This document shows, piece by piece, positions 7,112 to 16,000 of a DNA stretch of 64,000 bases. Each line of letters starts with the position of its first letter. Position 1 is the stretch's first letter. Under the pieces are notes generated by a model, which was not told the DNA's origin, made no database searches, and saw only the letters and a list, made by a program, of their open reading frames with translations. The stretch comes from Amaranthus tricolor (lineage: Eukaryota > Streptophyta > Magnoliopsida > Caryophyllales > Amaranthaceae): positions 1,294,038 through 1,358,037 of the forward strand of contig NC_080053.1 in assembly GCF_026212465.1 (NCBI RefSeq), written 5' to 3'. A program made the position numbers and the translations under genes.

Positions 7112-10100
7112 TATGATGTCCCTGTAGAAATTCTCTGGTTAAGAAATCAGGGAGAGAGTTACTTTCGCCTCTTATATGCTCTATTTGAAAATCAAATACT
7201 GATAAAATTGCTTGCCATCTTGCAAAAATTTGTTTAGAAACAATGTTTTTGACATCCTTTTCTAGAACCTCTTTTGCAGATTTGCAGTCGATCCTTATCA
7301 AAAATTTTTTGTTGTAAAGATCATCTTGAAATTTTGAAACGCATAGTACTATAGATAAAATTTCCTTTTTAATGGTAGAATAATTTTTTTGAGGTCCGAG
7401 CCAGAGACCTGAATGAAATCTAACTAATTGTTCTTTTGTATCTATTCTTTGTTTTAATATGCCACCATATCCTATTTCTGATGCATCTGTTTCTACTATC
7501 ATGAATGCAGATGGATCTGGAATGCCTAGACATGGAAGTGATTTGATTTTTTGTTTTAATTCAATAATAGTCTTAGTATGAATTTCTGACCAGGGAGGCG
7601 GATTTTTTTGAAGTCTTTGAAAGAGGGGCATGCAAATTTGTCTGAGCTTTGGGAAAAAATCTGATATATAATTTAGACATCCCAAAAATCTTTGTAACTG
7701 GGTTTTGTCTTTAATTTCGTTAGGGAATTTTTCTGCAAATTCTAAAGACCTTGTAATTGGCTTGATTGTTCCTTTATAAATGTCATGTCCCAAAAATCTA
7801 ATTTTTGTTTGAAATAATTTCATTTTAGTGGCAGAAACTACTAAACCATTTTTTTCAACAGTGTTTAGAAATATATGTAAATGTTTGAAATGTTGATCAA
7901 TATCATGAGAAAAAATTAAAACATCATCTATATAAACAATTATGAATGAAGAAAATTGATTGAAAATATCATTCATTATATGTTGAAATTCAGAAGGAGC
8001 ATTTTTAAGTCCAAAAGGCATTACATTCCACTCATAATGTCCAAATGGTACCGTGAATGCAGTTTTATACCTATCTTCTTTAGCAATTTGTATTTGCCAG
8101 AAACCAGATTTCATATCAAATTTTGAAAATATTTTGGCTTTATATAAGCGATTAATTAAATCTCTTTTATTTGGGATTGGATATCTTATCCATTGAAGAA
8201 CTTTGTTTAAAGGTTTGTAATTAATAACTAATCTAGGAACTCCTCTTTCTTTTTCTGCTGCATTCATAACATAAAATGCTGCACAGCTCCAAGGAGATTT
8301 GGATGGAGTTATTAATTTTTTATCTAAAAGAGTTTGAATTTCTTTCTTGCAGAATTCAAGATGCTCAGAATTCATTTGGATGGGTCTAGCTTTTGTAGGA
8401 ATATTTTTTTTAGAGAAATCTTTTTCATATGGCAATGTGACAATATGCCTTTTTCTATCCCAAAAGGCATTTGGAATATCAGCACAAACTTTTGATTTAA
8501 AAATATTTTCTAAATTAAAAATTTTTTGTTGCAATTTTGATTGTTGTAATTGTTCTTCAATCCTTTGAAAAGAAATTTCTTCTTTTAAAGAAGAAATTTG
8601 AAATTCTTTTTGTTTTATTAAATTTATACTTTGTATTACTGAAGAATTTTGTAATAAATTAATATCTTTTTGTAACATGGGACTTAAAAAAGGAAATGAT
8701 AATTGTTTCCCTAAAATTTTTGTATGAACACCTTTGTCATCAACCCAAAAAGGATAAATTTGTGTTAAAAAGGGAGTGCCTAATATTATTTCTTCCTTAA
8801 TATCATTAATAATAATGAAAGTATTAGTAAAACTATAATTTTCATTTATGATCTTTCCTTTTGAAATTTTATATTTAATATCCATGGGTGAACTATTTGC
8901 ACTATATAACCGAGTTTTTGTTTTTTCATAAAATTTAGTTGGGACTAATCCTTCCCTTAAGCAATTTTGATCCGCTCCACTATCAATTAAAGCAATATAG
9001 GTTTTTTGAAAATCTCCAATTTGAAAAGTAACTGGTGCATACCATTTTTGAAAATTAATTTTATTAATAACAGTGATAAAATCATCATCATCCCCATTAA
9101 CTTTCTCTTTTCCCAAAGAAAGATTTTCTTTATAGATGGGGTTTTCTAAAATAGATAATTTTGTTTCAAGTTCGAAATCTTTGATTTCTAAATGCTTTAA
9201 ACTATTTTTGATAGAAATGATGTCTTCTTTGATTTTATTTATTTCAAGTTGAAGATCTTTGACCGAAAGAGTTTGATTCTTAATAGGAATTAATTTAGAA
9301 GTCATTTCTTTGGAAGAGTATTTTTCTAATAATTTTGAAATATTGAAAGGTTCAATTTGAGGAATTGGAATACTTTCTTTGTTTTTAGAGGTAGAGGTTT
9401 CACCCAAAACCATAGTTTTGAGTTTCAAAAGGGTTTCTCTTTTGATCTCTTTATCTTGGATTTTGTCAACGAGATCAAAAAGAAATTCCACATTTTTCTC
9501 TTTATCTGTTAAAACATTAATGCATTTGATAGGAGAGGAAGAAATCGAAGATTCAGAATCAGAAGTTTGATCATTAATTTGTAAAATTTCGTCATCTTCC
9601 TTTTCTGAAGAAGAAGAAGAAGTAGACTCAGGGGTTTGTAATAATATTTTGGATATTTTATCTCCTAGCTCAGAGTCGTTAATAAATAATTCTTGAATCT
9701 TTTTCTTTGTGGTACAAGCATTTGCTTTATGTCCAGGTTTTCCACACGAATAACAAAAGATTTTGAAAGCTTTGTTTGATTTTCGGAAATTTCCGAAATT
9801 TTTCTTTCCTCGTTTCTTTCGATAATAAGAAGGATAAGAATTTTTATTTTTATCTTTTGAAAATTTAGAAAATTGTTTTTTAATTTTCTTTTTTGTAGAG
9901 GGAGCTCTAATAGCTTCCATACCAAATGCTTCACAGAAACATCCAATTTCTTTCCTAGATTGTTTCTTTTCAGAGGTATATTTGGCTTGGAGTTTGAGTT
10001 CTTCACATAAAGAAAGACCTTCCTTTTTAATGAAAGCGAAAAGTCCTCCATAAGTAGTATTATTAAGAGCTTGTTCTTTATCTGTATCATGTTCAGCTAT

Positions 10101-10949
10101 TTTTCTAAAAATTCTTTGAGCAAATAATTTTGGTAGTCCTGATATAAATTTTTCTTTCCAAAAACTTTGATTGCAATCTTGTCTTTGTAAAACATAACTA
10201 AAGAAGGTATCTTTATACCATCTATAGTCACTTAATGTTGGGCAACGTAAATTTTGTAAAATCGTTTCTCCAGAAGAAAGAGTTTGAGTAGGGTTACCGA
10301 CAAAATGAAAGGCAATAACTATGATTAAGAAATCACAGCAGTCAGATTTTTGAAATACATTTCCTTGATCATCCATGATGTCAGTAACGTGATTCAAAAT
10401 TTCTAATCTGTCTTGTAAAGTGAGAAGATTATCCCACCAGTTTTTTAATTGCCCAGTAAAACCTGATATAATAAAACCAAAAATTATTTGTTCATCCAAA
10501 GGTTTTGCCTTGTAAGCTACAATAGCCATTCCCATATTTTGAAGAGTATTAAGAATTTCATAATCAGATTTTCCATCTATGTTCCATTCATGGATCATAT
10601 CTGGGGAAAAGGATTTGGAGGTAAATGTAGACCTTTCTTCATATTGAAGATCAACAGGAGTAGGCCTAGGATAATAGTTTTTTGTAGGGATATTCTTCCA
10701 AGATGATCGTATTTTATTAATTTGATGAGGATCATTATCAGATTCTTGAAATTGCTTTGCAACTTTTGAAATGATTAAAGACTCAGAATTTTCTTCATCA
10801 GAAGATATCTCTGAACTTTGATATTTACTCAAAACCTTAATATGACTTGGACTATCTGCTAATTTTTGTAAAGATTTTTGAATTTTATCTAACACTGCAG
10901 AATTAGAGTTAGAAGAAGTAAAACCATTTTTTGGAAACATTTGAGTCAT
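7056..10949 (-). CDS. Viral ORF1, movement-protein-deleted form: CP-PR-RT-RNase H (copy 2)
   Basis: An uninterrupted 1,297-residue frame equal to residues 550-1846 of full ORF1. In order it has the coat-protein region with zinc knuckle (about residues 399-412), aspartic protease Asp-Ser-Gly-Ala-Asp (about 656), reverse transcriptase with Tyr-Ile-Asp-Asp (about 1006-1009) and RNase H with Thr-Asp-Ala-Ser-Glu (about 1155). The upstream 1,612-bp deletion removed the movement-protein region and the normal start. The ATG at 10949 is the first one on the sense strand after the primer site, so the shortened frame would be translatable. It resembles a defective genome, or possibly one component of a split genome. 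Confidence 0.9.
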   Translation of the reverse strand: MTQMFPKNGFTSSNSNSAVLDKIQKSLQKLADSPSHIKVLSKYQSSEISSDEENSESLIISKVAKQFQESDNDPHQINKIRSSWKNIPTKNYYPRPTPVDLQYEERSTFTSKSFSPDMIHEWNIDGKSDYEILNTLQNMGMAIVAYKAKPLDEQIIFGFIISGFTGQLKNWWDNLLTLQDRLEILNHVTDIMDDQGNVFQKSDCCDFLIIVIAFHFVGNPTQTLSSGETILQNLRCPTLSDYRWYKDTFFSYVLQRQDCNQSFWKEKFISGLPKLFAQRIFRKIAEHDTDKEQALNNTTYGGLFAFIKKEGLSLCEELKLQAKYTSEKKQSRKEIGCFCEAFGMEAIRAPSTKKKIKKQFSKFSKDKNKNSYPSYYRKKRGKKNFGNFRKSNKAFKIFCYSCGKPGHKANACTTKKKIQELFINDSELGDKISKILLQTPESTSSSSSEKEDDEILQINDQTSDSESSISSSPIKCINVLTDKEKNVEFLFDLVDKIQDKEIKRETLLKLKTMVLGETSTSKNKESIPIPQIEPFNISKLLEKYSSKEMTSKLIPIKNQTLSVKDLQLEINKIKEDIISIKNSLKHLEIKDFELETKLSILENPIYKENLSLGKEKVNGDDDDFITVINKINFQKWYAPVTFQIGDFQKTYIALIDSGADQNCLREGLVPTKFYEKTKTRLYSANSSPMDIKYKISKGKIINENYSFTNTFIIINDIKEEIILGTPFLTQIYPFWVDDKGVHTKILGKQLSFPFLSPMLQKDINLLQNSSVIQSINLIKQKEFQISSLKEEISFQRIEEQLQQSKLQQKIFNLENIFKSKVCADIPNAFWDRKRHIVTLPYEKDFSKKNIPTKARPIQMNSEHLEFCKKEIQTLLDKKLITPSKSPWSCAAFYVMNAAEKERGVPRLVINYKPLNKVLQWIRYPIPNKRDLINRLYKAKIFSKFDMKSGFWQIQIAKEDRYKTAFTVPFGHYEWNVMPFGLKNAPSEFQHIMNDIFNQFSSFIIVYIDDVLIFSHDIDQHFKHLHIFLNTVEKNGLVVSATKMKLFQTKIRFLGHDIYKGTIKPITRSLEFAEKFPNEIKDKTQLQRFLGCLNYISDFFPKLRQICMPLFQRLQKNPPPWSEIHTKTIIELKQKIKSLPCLGIPDPSAFMIVETDASEIGYGGILKQRIDTKEQLVRFHSGLWLGPQKNYSTIKKEILSIVLCVSKFQDDLYNKKFLIRIDCKSAKEVLEKDVKNIVSKQIFARWQAILSVFDFQIEHIRGESNSLPDFLTREFLQGHHNAKEEESARKTQRVPEFR
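9101..9114 (-). other. Candidate polypurine tract for plus-strand priming
   Basis: The minus strand reads GGGAAAAGAGAAAG just upstream of the protease region. Caulimovirids start plus-strand DNA at purine-rich tracts. The same tract is at 3183-3196 and 15019-15032 (minus) and 23155-23168 (plus). A longer purine run in the reverse transcriptase region (near 24008-24025 on the plus copy) is a rival candidate, so the assignment is tentative. Confidence 0.25.
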
Positions 10950-11172
10950 AGGTATAGTTAATCCTGGTGGTTTGAAATGCGGTGCAGAAACCTTATTAGA
11001 TCCTAATGATGCAATCGTATTAGGGGCTATGGATCTAGAGGTTTCTTTTTGTAAATTATCAACCTTATTTGAAAGTTGATCTACTTGTGTAGCAACGGTA
11101 TGAAGGATTTGATTTCACTCAATACAAATGCAATTTAATAAATGCACAATTAATCAATTTAATAACTTACTG
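10950..11172 (-). other. Leader plus ORF1 remnant across the same 1,612-bp deletion (copy 2)
   Basis: The structure is identical to copy 1. The deletion junction is at 11116/11115 in viral sense, joining leader bases equal to 18646 with ORF1 bases equal to 17033 of the complete copy. There is no shared base at the break. The primer-site-to-primer-site distance is 5,918 bp here against 7,530 bp in the complete unit; the difference equals the deletion exactly, so there is no other net length change. Confidence 0.85.
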
Positions 11173-11184
11173 GCTCTGATACCA
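11173..11184 (-). other. tRNA-Met primer binding site (copy 2)
   Basis: The minus strand reads TGGTATCAGAGC, an intact match to the initiator tRNA-Met primer site. It marks the boundary between the complete genome unit (11185-18714) and the deletion unit. Confidence 0.9.
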
Positions 11185-11724
11185 ATAGGGAGTACAGGAT
11201 CGATAGAGAAAATAATTTAATAATTTTGTGGATATAAATCTTATTATATAATTGATAATAATAAGATAAGTAAAGAAAGTTAGATTTATTTGAGATAAGA
11301 CTTAAACAAAAGAAAATTACAGGATGCTCTCATCTTAGAGCTAGACACTTTATTTATACACAAAGGAAGAGATAAGGTGCAATCTGCTCTTCCAATAAGA
11401 AATTAAAGAGAAATAGTACAAACATAATTATTAAAGTTACACTATAATACTGTAGAAGATGCTTTGAATTACTATTGAAGATGCTTTACTGTTGAAGATG
11501 CTTTGAATCACTGTTGGAGATGCTTTACTGTTGAAGATGCTTTGAATTACTGTTGGAGATGCTTTTGATTTCGTCATTGCTTACGTTTGTGCTTCCGGAT
11601 GAATTAATTTGAGTTGTTGAACATTTGAATGATACTTTTGATTTCGTCATTGCTTACGTTTGTGCTTCCGGATGAATTAATTTGAGTTGTTGAACATTTG
11701 AATTGAACTTTTGTGAACTCAATA
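11185..11724 (-). promoter_or_regulatory. Viral intergenic region, promoter and R-U5 (between copies 2 and 3)
   Basis: This is the same layout as 5267-5806, shifted by 5,918 bp. It has as-1-like elements at 11645-11659 and 11572-11586, the 39-bp dimeric repeat, a TATA box at 11349-11358 and the R-U5-like segment at 11184-11320. It would drive the deletion copy ORF1 (7056-10949). Confidence 0.8.
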
Positions 11725-13029
11725 TTAAAAGTCGTATGGATCTTGAGCAAATGGGCCACCAAATGTTGGATCATAAGACTCATTTGAAAACTCCGATAAA
11801 ATCTCATCAGAGGATTCTTCTGATAATATTTTCTTTGCATATTGTGGATCTTCAAGAATCTTTTTGAGAATAGCTTTCTGGACTTTAGATAATGATTCTG
11901 AATTTGGACTTTCTACTTTGGGATTTTTATTGTGTTGAGGAGAGTTTGAATTTGATGTTGCTTTTGAGGGTGAAGGTTTGTTGGTGGTTGATGGAGATTG
12001 GTATTCCATTTTTATACCGGTTTGAAAAAAGGAGATAACATTTTTTGTTGAACAAATTTCTAAGGTAAATTTGTCCCACCATTTAATTTTGAATTCTCTT
12101 ATTAATGAATATGGATATGGACGTGGAAGGTGTTGTTTGAGACAGTAACTCCAACATAGAATCCATGGAATTTTAAATTCTGCATGAAACATGACTGGAG
12201 TTTCATAAGCTTGATAATTTGAATTGGCAACAAAAGTTGTGAAACCCTCATTGCATTCTTTTGGATAAATTTGAGGAGTTGGTCCAAATAAATACCACCA
12301 ATGATAAAACCACATAGGATATTTCTTTGGACAATATTTGTCAAATATAAAAAACCATGAATGATCAAATGGTCTGAATAAAAATGCTCTATACCAGGCC
12401 ATTTTGTAATCATAGTATGAGTAATTTTGAGGGAAAAATCTTTTTGAAAAAATTCGTTCTGCATAAGGGTCTCCCCATTCTACAGACGAAATAATTTTCT
12501 TAAAAATACATTTTGAATAAATTATTTTTTCTGAAGAATCCTTGATATGTTGGATTTCAACAGAGTTTGAATCTACTAAAATAAATTCATAAAACCTTTG
12601 AGTTTTAAAACGATTTTCTGGTATCCATTCGCAACCTTTTGGAAAAGTTTTTTGATTGATTGAATTAATAATTTGTGGGCTTTGAGGAATTGTAAAATTA
12701 GTGAGATATACATTTTCTATTTCGGTTTTTGTAATGTATGCAGATTTGGTAAAGCTTTGTGTTGGTATTTTTGTAGTTGGTTCTTTTTGTTTTGAATTTG
12801 AAATAATATTTTGTGAAGTAGGCTCTTGAACAATTTGTGAATATGGAAGTGGGGGAAAATCATTTAGTTGAGTAAATTTGTTTGAAATGGATAGGGTAGT
12901 TTGAAGATTTTTGGAGGATGAAAATTTATTTTGTTCTGTTTTGTTTGGTTTTGGATCTGGTTCCATTTCGTAATCATCTGAACTCTGGAACCCTTTGAGT
13001 TTTTCTTGCTGATTCTTCTTCCTTGGCAT
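11725..13029 (-). CDS. Viral ORF2, complete (copy 3), unknown function
   Basis: A 434-residue frame identical in translation to the copy at 5807-7111. The start codon at 13029 lies 56 nt inside ORF1. The aromatic-rich core is at about residues 180-335 and the acidic tail ends Pro-Tyr-Asp-Phe. The identity between two copies of a non-essential-looking host insertion points to recent duplication, not to long selection. No function is assigned. Confidence 0.85.
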   Translation of the reverse strand: MPRKKNQQEKLKGFQSSDDYEMEPDPKPNKTEQNKFSSSKNLQTTLSISNKFTQLNDFPPLPYSQIVQEPTSQNIISNSKQKEPTTKIPTQSFTKSAYITKTEIENVYLTNFTIPQSPQIINSINQKTFPKGCEWIPENRFKTQRFYEFILVDSNSVEIQHIKDSSEKIIYSKCIFKKIISSVEWGDPYAERIFSKRFFPQNYSYYDYKMAWYRAFLFRPFDHSWFFIFDKYCPKKYPMWFYHWWYLFGPTPQIYPKECNEGFTTFVANSNYQAYETPVMFHAEFKIPWILCWSYCLKQHLPRPYPYSLIREFKIKWWDKFTLEICSTKNVISFFQTGIKMEYQSPSTTNKPSPSKATSNSNSPQHNKNPKVESPNSESLSKVQKAILKKILEDPQYAKKILSEESSDEILSEFSNESYDPTFGGPFAQDPYDF

Positions 13030-16000
13030 TATGATGTCCCTGTAGAAATTCTCTGGTTAAGAAATCAGGGAGAGAGTTACTTTCGCCTCTTATATGCTCT
13101 ATTTGAAAATCAAATACTGATAAAATTGCTTGCCATCTTGCAAAAATTTGTTTAGAAACAATGTTTTTGACATCCTTTTCTAGAACCTCTTTTGCAGATT
13201 TGCAGTCGATCCTTATCAAAAATTTTTTGTTGTAAAGATCATCTTGAAATTTTGAAACGCATAGTACTATAGATAAAATTTCCTTTTTAATGGTAGAATA
13301 ATTTTTTTGAGGTCCGAGCCAGAGACCTGAATGAAATCTAACTAATTGTTCTTTTGTATCTATTCTTTGTTTTAATATGCCACCATATCCTATTTCTGAT
13401 GCATCTGTTTCTACTATCATGAATGCAGATGGATCTGGAATGCCTAGACATGGAAGTGATTTGATTTTTTGTTTTAATTCAATAATAGTCTTAGTATGAA
13501 TTTCTGACCAGGGAGGCGGATTTTTTTGAAGTCTTTGAAAGAGGGGCATGCAAATTTGTCTGAGCTTTGGGAAAAAATCTGATATATAATTTAGACATCC
13601 CAAAAATCTTTGTAACTGGGTTTTGTCTTTAATTTCGTTAGGGAATTTTTCTGCAAATTCTAAAGACCTTGTAATTGGCTTGATTGTTCCTTTATAAATG
13701 TCATGTCCCAAAAATCTAATTTTTGTTTGAAATAATTTCATTTTAGTGGCAGAAACTACTAAACCATTTTTTTCAACAGTGTTTAGAAATATATGTAAAT
13801 GTTTGAAATGTTGATCAATATCATGAGAAAAAATTAAAACATCATCTATATAAACAATTATGAATGAAGAAAATTGATTGAAAATATCATTCATTATATG
13901 TTGAAATTCAGAAGGAGCATTTTTAAGTCCAAAAGGCATTACATTCCACTCATAATGTCCAAATGGTACCGTGAATGCAGTTTTATACCTATCTTCTTTA
14001 GCAATTTGTATTTGCCAGAAACCAGATTTCATATCAAATTTTGAAAATATTTTGGCTTTATATAAGCGATTAATTAAATCTCTTTTATTTGGGATTGGAT
14101 ATCTTATCCATTGAAGAACTTTGTTTAAAGGTTTGTAATTAATAACTAATCTAGGAACTCCTCTTTCTTTTTCTGCTGCATTCATAACATAAAATGCTGC
14201 ACAGCTCCAAGGAGATTTGGATGGAGTTATTAATTTTTTATCTAAAAGAGTTTGAATTTCTTTCTTGCAGAATTCAAGATGCTCAGAATTCATTTGGATG
14301 GGTCTAGCTTTTGTAGGAATATTTTTTTTAGAGAAATCTTTTTCATATGGCAATGTGACAATATGCCTTTTTCTATCCCAAAAGGCATTTGGAATATCAG
14401 CACAAACTTTTGATTTAAAAATATTTTCTAAATTAAAAATTTTTTGTTGCAATTTTGATTGTTGTAATTGTTCTTCAATCCTTTGAAAAGAAATTTCTTC
14501 TTTTAAAGAAGAAATTTGAAATTCTTTTTGTTTTATTAAATTTATACTTTGTATTACTGAAGAATTTTGTAATAAATTAATATCTTTTTGTAACATGGGA
14601 CTTAAAAAAGGAAATGATAATTGTTTCCCTAAAATTTTTGTATGAACACCTTTGTCATCAACCCAAAAAGGATAAATTTGTGTTAAAAAGGGAGTGCCTA
14701 ATATTATTTCTTCCTTAATATCATTAATAATAATGAAAGTATTAGTAAAACTATAATTTTCATTTATGATCTTTCCTTTTGAAATTTTATATTTAATATC
14801 CATGGGTGAACTATTTGCACTATATAACCGAGTTTTTGTTTTTTCATAAAATTTAGTTGGGACTAATCCTTCCCTTAAGCAATTTTGATCCGCTCCACTA
14901 TCAATTAAAGCAATATAGGTTTTTTGAAAATCTCCAATTTGAAAAGTAACTGGTGCATACCATTTTTGAAAATTAATTTTATTAATAACAGTGATAAAAT
15001 CATCATCATCCCCATTAACTTTCTCTTTTCCCAAAGAAAGATTTTCTTTATAGATGGGGTTTTCTAAAATAGATAATTTTGTTTCAAGTTCGAAATCTTT
15101 GATTTCTAAATGCTTTAAACTATTTTTGATAGAAATGATGTCTTCTTTGATTTTATTTATTTCAAGTTGAAGATCTTTGACCGAAAGAGTTTGATTCTTA
15201 ATAGGAATTAATTTAGAAGTCATTTCTTTGGAAGAGTATTTTTCTAATAATTTTGAAATATTGAAAGGTTCAATTTGAGGAATTGGAATACTTTCTTTGT
15301 TTTTAGAGGTAGAGGTTTCACCCAAAACCATAGTTTTGAGTTTCAAAAGGGTTTCTCTTTTGATCTCTTTATCTTGGATTTTGTCAACGAGATCAAAAAG
15401 AAATTCCACATTTTTCTCTTTATCTGTTAAAACATTAATGCATTTGATAGGAGAGGAAGAAATCGAAGATTCAGAATCAGAAGTTTGATCATTAATTTGT
15501 AAAATTTCGTCATCTTCCTTTTCTGAAGAAGAAGAAGAAGTAGACTCAGGGGTTTGTAATAATATTTTGGATATTTTATCTCCTAGCTCAGAGTCGTTAA
15601 TAAATAATTCTTGAATCTTTTTCTTTGTGGTACAAGCATTTGCTTTATGTCCAGGTTTTCCACACGAATAACAAAAGATTTTGAAAGCTTTGTTTGATTT
15701 TCGGAAATTTCCGAAATTTTTCTTTCCTCGTTTCTTTCGATAATAAGAAGGATAAGAATTTTTATTTTTATCTTTTGAAAATTTAGAAAATTGTTTTTTA
15801 ATTTTCTTTTTTGTAGAGGGAGCTCTAATAGCTTCCATACCAAATGCTTCACAGAAACATCCAATTTCTTTCCTAGATTGTTTCTTTTCAGAGGTATATT
15901 TGGCTTGGAGTTTGAGTTCTTCACATAAAGAAAGACCTTCCTTTTTAATGAAAGCGAAAAGTCCTCCATAAGTAGTATTATTAAGAGCTTGTTCTTTATC

